The notes under the pieces are model-generated. The model was not told the DNA's origin and made no database searches. It saw only the letters and a list, made by a program, of their open reading frames with translations. From NCBI GenBank assembly GCA_961205875.1, contig OY540811.1, forward strand, positions 16,609,248 to 16,673,247: DNA of 64,000 bases, written 5' to 3'. Below, piece after piece: positions 21,871 through 34,145 of this stretch (the first letter of the stretch is position 1; the number at the start of each line of letters is the position of its first letter). Origin of the DNA: Sialis fuliginosa. Taxonomy: Eukaryota > Arthropoda > Insecta > Megaloptera > Sialidae. Made by a program: the position numbers and the translations under genes.

Positions 21871-22772
21871 ATTATCTCTGATCTATTTGTACAGTTCAAT
21901 TCTTTAGTATTTAAGGAATATTTCAAGACTAAAAAGAATAAAATCGGCTCGGCGCTTTTTTAATAATTCATAAAACAAAAAAATACATAAATCGTATACA
22001 GGTTATCATGCGATTTAAAAATAATTATTTATTGTTTATTAAATTTTTACTCTACAAAATAAACAAATAAATAAAACAAATTATTGGGATTCAAACTCGG
22101 GACCCATTGTTTATAAGTTCTTTTATAATTTTTTGTAAATTTTAAAATATATACCAAACGGTATATTATATCAAAAAATCACAAGAGATATAATAATTAG
22201 GTTTTATTGATCCGCTAATTAGTACCCGAGATATGAATTATTTTCAATTTTGAACGGCCGCCATTTTGACATTCATGAAGGAATTCCGCTAACTAACGAA
22301 TTTAACTGAGGTTATTTATAAGATCGATTTTTCTACCAAGTTTCAAAAAGTATGAAAGAATACTTGAAAATAATTCATAACTCGGGTACTAATTATCGGA
22401 TCGATATTATCAAATAGGTATATTTTAGAATCCTCTCAATGAAGCCAAATTATTGTATCTCTTGTGATTTTTCGATACAAAGTACCGTTTGGTTAATATT
22501 TTAAAATTTACAAAAAATTATAACAGATCTTGTAAACTAAGGATCACGAGTTCGAATCCCAATGTTTTTTTATTTTTTTGTTTATTTTGTAGAGTAAAAA
22601 ATTAATAAACGATAAATAATAAAAATAATCGCGTTATAATTCTGCACACGGTATATGTATTTCTTATTTTATGAATTATTAAAAAAGCGCAGTGGCGATT
22701 TTTTTCGTTTTGGTCTTAAAATGTTCCTTAAATACTAAAAAATTGGACTGTACAAACAGATCAGAGGTAACC
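21871..22772. mobile_element. Foldback element with tRNA-like B-box
   Basis: The left arm (21871-22247) and right arm (22364-22772) are inverted copies around a 116-bp spacer. Paired phrases include CTCTGATCT (21876) with AGATCAGAG (22758), CTCTACAAAATAAACAAATA with its complement near 22595, and CCCGAGATATGAATTATTTT with AAAATAATTCATAACTCGGG. I estimate about 85% identity with small indels. The right arm carries GAGTTCGAATCCC (22549-22560), close to the Pol III B-box consensus GGTTCGANNCC. The left arm carries its diverged partner near 22085-22105. No complete tRNA fold or clear A-box is visible. Confidence 0.72.
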
Positions 22773-25700
22773 GATTTTTTTTATTTAGGTTGGCTTCCAG
22801 AACACCATGAGTTGTTAATATATGAGTAAATTCTATTTGATAATGATTTTACACTTGCTTCATGCAAAACCAAATAAAGATCTTGATGAGGACTAAAATT
22901 TACTTGATTTTGATATAGTGTATGTATTATAATTGAATTATAAATTACTACCTTAATTTTGCAGATTTGTTAATCTCTCCTACATATTTTAACATGAAAT
23001 AAAACATTAAGAAATCTTTTTTATTTTTCAAATACATTTCTTTCATAAACGTTCTTTGTTAAAACAACTTTGGTATTCGTATTTTTCTTACATTAATTGG
23101 AAAAATAGAACTTAATTTGTTCCAAAGTTTTCCACTTGTTTGTTTGTTGATAATTTAACTTTCTTTTATCTGTGATTTTTGTATGTTTTTTCGATTAAAG
23201 GCAGAGAAATTAGTTTTAGTATAAATGGCAATACAAAAGTTTTTATCAAATAAAAAACTTATGGAACAATCAGTGGATATTACTCATACTAAATATGTTT
23301 TTATGAAAATTAAAAAATATTAATCAATTTATTAAATAAATAAGCCAAATTACATATTATGTCAGTTCAGTACCTATACAGTATACACATACAAGTACAT
23401 ACTCAATGAAAATTATTTGTTAATCCATTTAAAACATTTAATGTTGATGTGCCGAATATCTATTGATAATAATAATTCTTAATCTTATCTTATTCTTTCT
23501 TCATATTTTAATGTAGGATTGTAAAAAACAACAATTTAATTTTGAGATAAATTTTAAATATTCATAAAATATATAATGCAGATTTATTTCTTTATTCTAT
23601 TTATTGATTTTAAAATCTTTGACAAACATTTCGTTACATATTCTTATAGAAAGGTGTATATAAAACATTAAAATATAGTACTTATACAAAATAATCACAA
23701 TTTGTAAATGTACCTATAAATGTTCAGAGGGTTACTATGTACAAATGTACATATATAAAAATCAATGTAAAATTTACAGTAGAAAGAATTGTAAATAATA
23801 TAATCAACTGATTTCTATACAATGAGGTGAGTTTAAGGGTACGATTGATTGAGGAGTCACTATTACATATATTACTAATATGCTATTGAGATAGTTTGTA
23901 GAATGTTAGTATAATTCTGTCATCAAAGGCAGCGTCAGGAAAAGATACTGTCTGTCTATTGTGAGATAGATCTTTGAGAAGGGCGTGGTTTATTGTTATA
24001 GTTATTACTGCGTATGATTGTAGTGAACTTTGGACTTAATCAAATTTTATAATAAAAAGACGACTTCAGAAAATAAAGTTTTTGATTTATACTTTATTTT
24101 ATTTTATATAAAAAGTTATAAACTAGCTACCCAAAAAACATCACTACTTTTAGTTTAAATATCTAAAGTAAATACATATAACTTAATCGTTAAATATATA
24201 CCATTGAATATGTGTTTGTCTCTGTGTCTAGTGCCTACTATATAGCAGAATTTTGAGAAACATTATGACATAAATAAATGAATATTTGTATATTTTTTAG
24301 ATATTGATTATTTTATTATTATTATTTTTAAATATATGCTCTTACTAAAACTTAAAGATTCTTTTGGATATTCATTTTTTTATATTAAATAATTTACCAA
24401 TGGATAATTGTTTTGCTATATAAATAAAAATTGTAAATATAATATTTCTATGTGCTACTCAGACGTTATTGTGACTAACTTCTCTAAAAAGTCATTAATA
24501 GCTAGATATAAAGTATAATTTTCACTTCTTCATAAATAATACAATAATTTAAATAAAGCTGAAATAGGTGCTACGAGACATTTTCATATGTATAGTACTG
24601 ATTGTGAGTGTACAGTATACGTGTGGCTAATTATATAAAATTAATATTTCTGGCTAACTGATAAAAGATAGAAAAACATAAATGGAAAATAAATTAGGGA
24701 AAATAACTTTTATTCTAAACATTTATTTTCTGTAATGAACCATTTGAAATATAATTTTAAATAGTTTTCGTGAATGAAAAAAACTGACCTTAAATATGAT
24801 TATACAATTTCACCTTTTATGTTTTTTCCGTTTTTGAGGTAAATCTAGAGTTCGAATGGCTTCAGGGAAGGTTAAAATGGATATTTCCATCAAAATCTCG
24901 AAATCGGCTTAGTAATATTTACTTACATTTGTACTGTATTTCCTGCATATGGCTGTTTAATATGGCAAAATACTTAAATACAATATAAAGAATTACATCT
25001 TGTAAATTAATAAATCGGTCGAAATGTGTCATCTCTTTCCAACGTTCACAATATCTGTGGATTTCTAAATGACCAAAGTTAGATCCAGTGATCATTGTTT
25101 TTGTATTAAATTTAACAGAGTTGTTAATTAATGAGGGTTGATCTCGAAGTCGCAGAAGTATAATTAATCACTTTCTGAAGTTTTTGCCGACGACTGCTTG
25201 CGTGGGTTGCTTTGATAACGATACAAAATTTAGAAAATATTTATACCATTTTAGTTCTTCGTTTTTGTGATAATAAAAAAACGTTGGGATGGAGTTTGTG
25301 GCTTTGATTTATTTAAAAGTTACTTTATTTTTGTAGGTATCATTATAAGGGTATTATATTTTTAGTACATGTTCTGCAGAACACAAAAATATGTAAGGTT
25401 CTTAATTTATGTATTTTTATGTTTACGTATTTTTCAAAATATTTCATTTTATCTCCATTAATTATCCAGTTTTTTAATATATAAAAATAATAATCTCCAT
25501 GTCAAAATATAAATAGTGAAAGTGGTACATTCAGAGATAAAGAAATTGCTTTGGTAATTATAATTTGTAACTGTCACCAAATCTTACAGCAGGAAAAAAC
25601 ATTTGTTTAAAGATATGCTAACTATGTATATAGTATTGTATCAAATAGGATATATGAATATGCCATTGGAAGGACTATAAATTATAGTAAATTACGTATT

Positions 25701-26155
25701 CTATAATATTTATTTAAAATATTTTTCTATTACTAAAATATTTAGAAATAATAAAAAAAATGGTAGGAATACGAAAATATTTATTTTCGACACACAAAAA
25801 TTTTAATTTTAAAATTTAATATTTTGGTTGGAACACTGAAAACATGTTAAAATATTGAGTTAGGTATTTTTCATTATTACTTTACTTTATTATATATTTC
25901 ATATATAAAAATTCGGTCCAGCGTAAACTATACTTGTACAATAATTAGTGTTTCGTGCTTAATTTATTAAATTTAAAAAATATATATATTTTTTATCAAA
26001 AAACTTTTTCTCTAAAACCAATGGTTCAGCAGTTAAAATGAAATAAACAATTAAATTGTTTGTAACAATTAATCGTGTTAGAATTTTTCAATCCTGAAAA
26101 TTTTCGTTCAATCTACATCTTAATTCTAAGTGTTCATATGTTTTCAGATTTTTCT
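22773..26155. other. AT-rich non-coding stretch
   Basis: There is no gene or clear mobile element in these 3.4 kb. Slightly GC-richer segments occur at about 23915-24000 (CAAAGGCAGCGTCAGG, GAAGGGCGTGG) and 25140-25225 (GATCTCGAAGTCGCAG, GCCGACGACTGCTTGCGTGGG). They could be short conserved elements, but I see no frame or motif to support more. Confidence 0.35.
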
Positions 26156-26159
26156 GATC

Positions 26160-26450
26160 CTTTTGGTAATTAGGGTAGGGGAAAGCAATTTTTAAGCTAT
26201 CATTTGACACCCTACACGATGTCCTATAATTGTTTTACATTTTTCAATTTACCCTTTGAAATTAACCCCCAGAATCAAAATTCAACTTTTTAAACTTCAC
26301 GTCCAATTAATTGGCTCACCGAACTCTATCTCTGTCCTAAATTTCAAAATTTTACGTCGAATAGTTTCAGAGAAAATCGCCTATGACAAATGGACGGACG
26401 GACACCGAAATGATTTTGCATATGTGTTTCATTTTCACGGAACACTAAGA
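26160..26450 (-). repeat. Insect dispersed repeat (GGACGGACGGACA type)
   Basis: The segment contains AGTTTCAGAGAAAATCGCCT then ATGGACGGACGGACACCGAA and ends near CACGGAACACTA. This is the complement-strand form of insect repeats with GTCCGTCCGTC tracts and a GGAACCCTA-like terminus. The 72-codon plus-strand frame (26256-26474) lies inside it and is not a gene. A matching far terminus is not evident. Confidence 0.5.
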
Positions 26451-26639
26451 AGAAAAAAAATGCACTCTTTTTAAAATATTTAAATTCAACACAGCCAGTC
26501 TGATATTGGAATAGTATGCAAAACAGGTAAATACAGTCCTACCCGAAAAAAATATAAATAAATTGGGAAAACCCAGTAAAACGTGAAAATACTACACTAA
26601 ACCGTGGCACGAATATGCGACAAGACAAAGGGTTACAGT

Positions 26640-26765
26640 TTCAACCCCTACCGTAAATACACTTTGTATCTATAGATACGGGTCCCGGCAATGTACAAAC
26701 TAACCTTCCCCGCCCGCTTGAACCTATTGCACACCCCCATTGTCGTTGTTCAACCCTTCGAGCTA
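26640..26765. other. C-rich island, possible regulatory element
   Basis: This is a pyrimidine/GC-rich patch in AT-rich surroundings: GATACGGGTCCCGGCAATG, CCTTCCCCGCCCGCTTG, GCACACCCCCATTGTCGTTG. It contains no open frame of note and no inverted repeat. GC-type boxes suggest a promoter or enhancer fragment, but nothing proves it. Confidence 0.2.
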
Positions 26766-28830
26766 CAAAAGAACAGTTTTTTTTAAATATTGGATTCATG
26801 CGAAGAATTCACCAATGTGTATATATTTAACGAAATACTGAAAAATAACCTTTTTCTGTTTCTTTTTCTTTTGTGTACTCGGTTTTTGTAGAATTCTCTT
26901 TTAATTTTCGCACGCTGAGAGTAGATGGGATTTGTGGAAAATGTATTATTCTGTCCAAAACAAAAGTTTGCTTCATCCGTTAGTTCATATATTTTTTCCG
27001 TCTTATATTTTTGCTATGTTTATATATACCCTGTAATTATTTTTAAAACAAAACTGGTGAACGTGTTTGTTTAAAATAACGACTCTTGTGTTCATAATTT
27101 TTCAAAATTTATATTTGTATAGTCTTTATATTTATGTGAATTTTAAATTTGCAATTATAGAAACAACTGGTGCCTATATAAGATGCAAACATTTAAAACT
27201 AAACTTTTAATAATGAATCGAGATAATCTTAATCTTCGTATTTATTTTATTGTTAGTGTTCCACTAGAAAACGTAAAAACTGTAGTTTCTTATTGTTAGT
27301 CTAAATATGTACACTACACCTTAACAACAATAAAACAACATGACACGTGTTTCGAATTCACAAAAATTCCTCATCGGAGCCTAACAGTTCCAAACTGATA
27401 GTTAGATTGCACACATTTAGTTTAAGTACTTAACGGGATTAATATACATTTGTATTATAAAATATTAATATTTCAATTTAATGAATTTGTATACAAAACT
27501 ACTTATACTGATTTATTTTGTTTTAATCAAATGCATGGTGTGCCGTTGTATTCACAAGTTCTATAAATTATTTTCTATACACATAGCCCAGTAATATTCA
27601 CCGACGTAAATATATCCAAATTAAGATATACGAGTACCCAAATTGTAATGGTATATACATATGTATGTAAATTTATATTATCGTTTGGCCGAGGATTATT
27701 TACTTATATTAATTTTATTAGTGCCTTAAAATTGGTTTAATTTAAAAATAATATTAAATAATCGTAACATAGAGCATACAGATTTAGTAACTCTTTTTTT
27801 AAATAAAAATCATCTATTATTTCAAAAAATGTTATAATACACACAAAAATTCATATTTTTTAAAATCAGATGCAATTAAATACATATGCTACATAATACA
27901 GAACGTACATTTTCAATTAAAATTTTTCAATTAAATCGCTTAAAAAATATAATACCCTTCTGAACAATTGTCTATACAAACAATTTAATTAATTAAAAAC
28001 TCGTATCACTTAATTTGAGAAATTTTATTCTTAAAACAAAAACAGTAAGTGCAAACTTGAATTACATATAGGTATGTATTTTTATGAATACCTAGTCTAT
28101 CCGCTTAGAACAATTCAACTCTAGTTTTTTTTTTATCTTTTATTTCACTTTGTATATACGGGATCTACTTTATGCAACTAGACGCTGATTTCATTTTGTA
28201 ATACGCTTAATTAAAATTATTTCATCTTGGTCTTTTTGTTTAATGTGAATATATTGAAATATGCCTGGGGTTAGTTTTGTTTGGATTTATTTTCATGTTG
28301 AATATTAAATTAATTTTTAACAGTTTCTAGCCAATTAAAATATATTTGTTGTTATATTATAAATAGTAGTTTCTTTTATCCGCAGTGTTATTTTAATGAA
28401 AAGTATTGATGTAGGAGAATCATCCATGGGTGATAGAGGTCAGACCCCCCCTACCTCTCTTCGAATTTGTTAGTATACATTAATGAACCTAAGAATCAAG
28501 ATATTTACATAGATAAATAAATGAAAATAAAATATTATTATTTATTAAAATTTCTTGCATATATGGTATACTTTTTGAGGCTGAAAAAACTCGGATTCTT
28601 CTTTCTCACTTAGAAACACATCCTCAAATGTACACTATGCAAAGGTCACTCTAGTAACTACGTCATACATAATTTACTAAAACTTCTTGAAATAAAAGCA
28701 GATACGGATTTATTAAAAAAAGCTTTAGTACTTAAACGTACAATAATATTAAACACATATCAAAATTACTTTTTGCTTTTATGGTAAATATAAAGACCGG
28801 CATGCATTTATCATAGCAACGGCTTTACAA
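26766..28830. other. AT-rich non-coding stretch
   Basis: Nothing recognisable. Short C-rich phrase CAGACCCCCCCTACCTC at about 28441-28457 and many TACATATATG-like words; no frames of note. Confidence 0.4.
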
Positions 28831-29150
28831 TATTTCAAATTTGACGATTCTTTATTTTATATCTTTTGTGTCGTAGTACTTATCATGTTGTAATCATAAG
28901 CAAGTGTCCATCATTGCGTGTTTTACTTTATCCATTACTGGAGAAATTACATAAACAAAATAAAAGGCTATAATTTAAAAATCAAACTAAAGCAGACTTT
29001 AGTAATTAAATTGATTAAATAAAGAGTGGCCTGTTTTATTAGTAACATGAGTTCATGAGAATTACAAAAAAGAAGCCCGTCAATCACAAAAACAGTAAAC
29101 CTTGCTCTTGTAGCAACCATAACTTGTGCCAGTACTTTATTTCACATTTT
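28831..29150 (+). repeat. Dispersed repeat, copy B (uninterrupted)
   Basis: This is the uninterrupted relative of the repeat at 7641-8210: CTTTACAATATTTCAAATTT, TTTATTTTATATCTTTTGTGT, ATTACTGGAGAAA, AAAAGGCTATAATTTAAA, AACATGAGTTCATGA and CCTTGCTCTTGTAG in the same order and orientation. Between TTTGTGT and AGTACTTAT it lacks the MITE of copy A, so it serves as an empty-site reference. The repeat class is unknown. Confidence 0.65.
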
Positions 29151-29179
29151 TAAATGTCCTTCCTTAAGTTTAAACTCAT

Positions 29180-29460
29180 AGCATAATCTTTGCACCTATT
29201 ACATTGATCTCAACCAAACTATCGATACAAGTACAAGGAATCTCCCCAAAAAACTAGACAGACCGTGGTGTAAACATTGGCCAAGTGGGAATACACAGAG
29301 AAATCATCGCCAAGAGTCTACAGAACGATTGAAACGCAGCATGGGGTGAGTGTAACAAACAGTACCCGACTTCAAACCAACCCCTCGCGTTCAACAAAAA
29401 CATCGTTTTTCTATAGACAGGATTATGTAACTCTGTCATAACAACAATTACAAATCCAGT
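29180..29460. other. GC-richer segment with a strong donor motif
   Basis: Composition rises here and the plus strand is open from about 29254 until GGG|GTGAGT at 29345-29346, a good 5' splice site. The minus strand is open for 61 codons (29254-29439). The plus peptide (PWCKHWPSGNTQRNHRQE region) matches nothing I know and no strong acceptor precedes it. It might be an exon or a conserved element, and chance is also likely. Confidence 0.15.
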
Positions 29461-31253
29461 AATACCCGGTGTGCCAACTTCAAACCCTCAATTATGATAA
29501 TTTTCAAACATGTCAAAACGTGCGTGTTTACTTTACAGGGCTGGATTATAAAAGATATGACCCTTGGTATATGTTTATATAAGTTCACTGCATGACAGAT
29601 TATACAAGCAGAAAAACTTTAACATTTTAACAATTGATTTAATTTAATTTTGAACGCTGATCTCAATGTGATTTCCATTTTAACATAAACATTTTGAAGA
29701 AAAAAATTAAGACAAAGCACATGTAAGCCTTTTTGTAATTGTAAAAAAAACAGGATATGATTAGCAAGCATGAATTTAATATAAAACATAACAATTTAAA
29801 ATATTTGTAGTAAAAAAAATGTATTATAACTTTTTTGGTATAGATCGTATATTATTGCTATTGATTGGTTTAATATCTCCTACGTATTATATTGTTTATC
29901 AACACGAATTATTTTAAAGATTTTCAGTCTAATATATGACGTCCTGACAATACGGTATACATTACACCGAGAAGATCAAGTTAAATATATTTGACAAATA
30001 TGCTTATAAGTATGTTTTCATAGGAATTGATTTAATTCCACCTATAATATAATTCTTTTCAAAATTATGGCTTCCGTATAGGTACTGGATTTTCACTGTA
30101 TACTTACATAATTTTAATCTTTTTGGGTACATATAAGTCGTATTTTATTAGTCTAATGCTGGATTATACAAATGATGATTAAGAAGGTTAACTGAGGATT
30201 AAGGGAAGTTCTACGATAAATATCTGTTTTTCTGTTACATAAAACATTTATGGGCCACGAATGGTCAGTTAAACATTTGCTGAATATGTTTTCATCAGCT
30301 ATTTTTGTATTAATTCTAACAGAAGTATAGTAAGAAAGAGATAAACGTCATTAATATCCGGACAAAATCAATAACAACACCAAGATAATTTCATGCTCCT
30401 TATACATATTATCTAGTATAGATTGCACTCATTTCAGTGATTATTGACGATGTTGCAAACTGCACTTACAATTAGTTGGTGTTTCTATGCTACCTATTTA
30501 CTACGATTAGTTAAAATGCAATCCAGCAACGTACTCCAATATCAATATCATACAAGAAGAAGGCAGCATCGAAAATTCCACCCACACCCTTCCCAAACAA
30601 GAGTTCTTACATAAAACACTCCTTTTACCTTCACTTCTGTGTCCCTGGTGAATTTTTTTGGAGAAATTGTCATCAAAGTAATGCATGTAACCCATTGTCA
30701 TCAAAAATTTGACCAGCTCAAATTTTTAAGAAAAATTCATTTAGGTTAAATTTTCGAATTAAATTAAATTATGCTTGTATTAATGAGTAGTATCTTTTGC
30801 GCATTTTTACGATTCGATCCGCGTAAAATTCCTTTTATCGACCCGCCCTACTCCAGGTACATAATTATATGTATGTATTCAAATACGGTACTGAACATAG
30901 ACATACCTTAAGGGGTGCACTGCAAACCCCTCTGCAAGTATCGATCACGACACCCTCGTTACTACTGCAGTGGTGCATAGTTCACACACCTCCCCCCTTA
31001 CTTTGACCGGTGGTGCAAGGATACATGACCGTTAAATAGGAACATACTGGACATGGGCTTGTTTCCAAGAATTATCAAACTGATTCGATTGTTGCTATGA
31101 CCAGGGATGGAATGATTGGGATAACGATGATGGGGATGGTTAAATTATTGTTCGAATGCATCGATATTCTGGTGGTGATGTGTTGGGGATGTATTGTATG
31201 ATAAATGTGATGATAATATTCAGGTATAGGCATTGTACAGTCGATCTTCTATA
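29461..31253. other. AT-rich stretch with two GC-richer patches
   Basis: No gene is recognised. Patch 30500-30710 is open in several frames at once (65 codons on the minus strand), typical of stop-poor composition rather than coding. Patch 30830-31015 (GACCCGCCCTACTCC, AAGGGGTGCACTGCAAACC, CACACCTCCCCCCTTAC) has no frame and could be regulatory. Confidence 0.3.
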
Positions 31254-31255
31254 TA

Positions 31256-31784
31256 TAGGGTGTCCCGTAAATATACCGACCAACTTTCAAGAGTTTTAAA
31301 GGACATCAAAACAATCACTTTTTGTTTATAAATTTATATCCGAAAATAAGCCGTTTTAACAATAGAGCAAAAGAAAGTAATTAATTTTATCTTTTGGTTA
31401 AAGTTTTTTGTGAAAATGATAGTTCAAAATGTGCTGATCAAAAGAGTGCAACTTACGAAAATCCTTAATTTCAGCTCCGGGGGCATCTAAACATTTTATA
31501 TTTATTTTTATTTTTATCTCCTAAAATGTCAACTTTTAGAAAATTTTACAAAGAATAAAAAGTACTTCAAATTAGTCAATTAATATAAAGAATTTATCAT
31601 TTTTATCATTTCTACAAAATTTTTTAACCAAAAGCCAAAATTCATTGCTTTTGTGTGGAGTCCTCCTTTTTGTTCTACTGCTAAAACGGCTCATTTGCAG
31701 ACATAGGTTTATAGATGAAAAGCGATTGTTTTAATGTCCTCTACAATTCATGAAAGTTTGTCGTTATGTTTACGGGACACCCTG
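31256..31784. mobile_element. mariner/Tc1-type MITE, complete, TA-flanked
   Basis: The 529-bp element starts TAGGGTGTCCCGTAAA and ends TTTACGGGACACCCTG, each flanked by TA (31254-31255 and 31785-31786). The inverted similarity extends about 150 bp inward from each end (AACTTTCA...GGACAT.AAAACAATC, AGCCGTTTTA, CTTTTGGTTAAA). TA duplications and CAGGGTG-type ends identify the mariner/Tc1 superfamily (established knowledge). No transposase frame is present. The one-base T/C difference at the left tip suggests some age. Confidence 0.82.
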
Positions 31785-31786
31785 TA

Positions 31787-33849
31787 TAGATTCAACATTT
31801 GTAGGTTCATCAATATTCTAGCTTGGAGCATTTTCACTATTCGATTACACTTTATAAGCAATTATATGTAGGTACATTGATATTCGGATTTTGAATGTAA
31901 ATATGTATGTATATTGTTTATAATAATATTAAGTTTTGTATTTATACTTTTCTTTATTCGTTATACTTTATTGGAAATTTAATAGTGTATATAGAATTAT
32001 TGAAATTGTGTAAGAAATTTTTGTGTTACATGTACAGTAAAACCTCTCCGTATCACCTCATTCTCTAACTAGTTAACGTTAGTTATGTTTAATAGGTTAT
32101 GGTTAATTTTTCAATTATCTTTGATACTGTCATTGGCTTATTTATTGCATTTAAGACATTTTAGGCAGTCGATATTACTATTTAATTTTTACAATTAACA
32201 TCCGTCCAAATCGATGCGTATGTAACCTTTAAAATTATTTTACTTCATTTTCATAGAAATAAGATTTGAAGAGTTACTTACCATTAATATTTCACTCAAT
32301 AAGTGTAATATCTCACCTACGGAATCTTTTTCAAAAAAACTATATATTTTTTTTAATTTTTACAATGAAAACTTATATTGTCAATATAATCATCACATGG
32401 CACTAGGCAAATGCCATCATTATGGTGTAGTCTATGGAGCTTAGTGATAATTACAACAAAATTTGAATTTATTCGTTCGGAAATTTTCGATGGAACATAC
32501 ATTGCTCGTTTCATGAACTATCCGTTTCTTTACGTATCTCCCCTGTATGTTATGTAAAGATTATTGTGATAAATTCCTTCTGTATGCTTCAATATATTGA
32601 AGATCTACCTGGGCTGCCACACGGGGAATTTCGGTCCCTGATCTCAAGACCTATCTTTACCTAAAAACAAAATGCACTCTCACACGGGTGAATACTACTA
32701 AAATGTAAAATCTCTGATGGGTCGCATGTTTCAATACATTAATGTTAATTCAATGTTTCATAAATGTTTTATTTTTTAGAAAAATATTTTTTATTCCATT
32801 GTTATTTTATTTGATATTTCATTGTGTGTAATATGTATGTACTTGTTACATATGATTCATACTTCTTTGTTGTATATAATAATATAATATAATACATACA
32901 TTGTTCGCAATCAGTATGAGATCAATCTGAAGAATTCAACAAATAAATAAAATACGTCGAATAATATTGAAACATATATTTGTACATGATCCAATTTATT
33001 TCAAACCCACGCGATTCAATAATTTTAATCTCACAATCTGGTTGAAATCTATATTTTTAGGGAATTTCCAGATGTAGATACATTAAATTATGCATTATAA
33101 TGTTAATATATAATTCAAAAAAATAGTATAGTAAGGAGGGAACAAAATAATATGACCAGTTATCATTACAATCGAAATATTGAAGGCAAATAATAATTCG
33201 ATATAAAAATTGTTTAAGGGATTAAAAAAAAAAACAAACATAAAAACATAAACTAAGTATTTCGGTATTGCCATTTTTACAGGACACATAGTCACCGACC
33301 ACAAATGATCTTTGACATCGCACTTTAATCCATCATTTACTTGATTACTATTACATTTAACATATTATGAAGTTAATGTACCGTACTACCCCATCCATCT
33401 TTCCTTCTATTAAAAAAAATATATCACAATTTTTTTCGAGTTTTTTTTAATATTTTAAAATACATTTCAAAAACGATTAAAGTGTGGAATAACTGTAAGT
33501 AATAAAAATTAATATTAGTCGTTATTTGTAGAAGCATGTAAAAAAGGAAAATACGATCTGCAAATGAAAAAAAATATATTTTTGTGATTTTCTCACGAAC
33601 TAATTCAAATTGAAGAAAACAAAATTACTGACAAGTCAATATAACAATAAGTACAGGAAGTACGACAATATAGTATTAGCGATATTTAAAATAAAGGCCT
33701 GCATCATTTACTTTTTGTCCCCCTGGTTATACTCACAAACAAATATATAAATATTAAGAATATTTATTTCTGTTATATTTTCTTATACTCATATGTATAA
33801 CATATGAAATATACATATAGTATAAGTAGGTAAGTATTGTGAATCCAAT
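31787..33849. other. AT-rich non-coding stretch
   Basis: No gene is recognised. A 69-codon minus-strand frame at 33095-33304 is hydrophobic simply because of T-rich codons. A TAG|GTAAGT donor match occurs at 33829 without a supported exon. Confidence 0.35.
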
Positions 33850-34145
33850 TTTTTTCGAAATCCGGATTTTGATGATATTATCCATTTTGACCTTCTCTGA
33901 ATCTATTCTGACAATTTTCGCCATGATGTCTGTGTGTATGTCTGTCTGTGTGTTTGTAAGCGCTGTAACTCAAATACAACAAATCCTAGAAGGGTGAAAT
34001 TTTATATTTAAGGTAAATTTTTTGTCTCGGAAGAAAACCTCCTATTTTTGAAAACGATCTTTCGATCGGATACGGATGTTTACTGACGTTAATTTTTAAA
34101 TTTTTCGAATTACTTTGAAACGGTGCGAATAAGAGAAAAATGGTC
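33850..34145 (+). repeat. Dispersed repeat with TGTCTGTG tract, copy A
   Basis: It aligns with 53720-54015 in the same orientation: GATTTTGATG, CTGAATC.ATTCTGAC, ATGATGTCTGTGTG, GCTGTAACTCAAA, GGGTGAAATTTTATAT and TGAAACGGTGCG. I estimate 70-75% identity. The motif order (TCTG-rich tract, then a rounds-of-AACTC phrase, then GAAACGGT) matches a class of insect interspersed repeats. The second copy sits inside the spacer of the 53-55 kb foldback. Confidence 0.6.

Noticed and set aside
22530-22570. tRNA gene
   Set aside because: Only a T-arm/B-box-like segment is present; no acceptor stem, D-arm or anticodon arm can be assembled.
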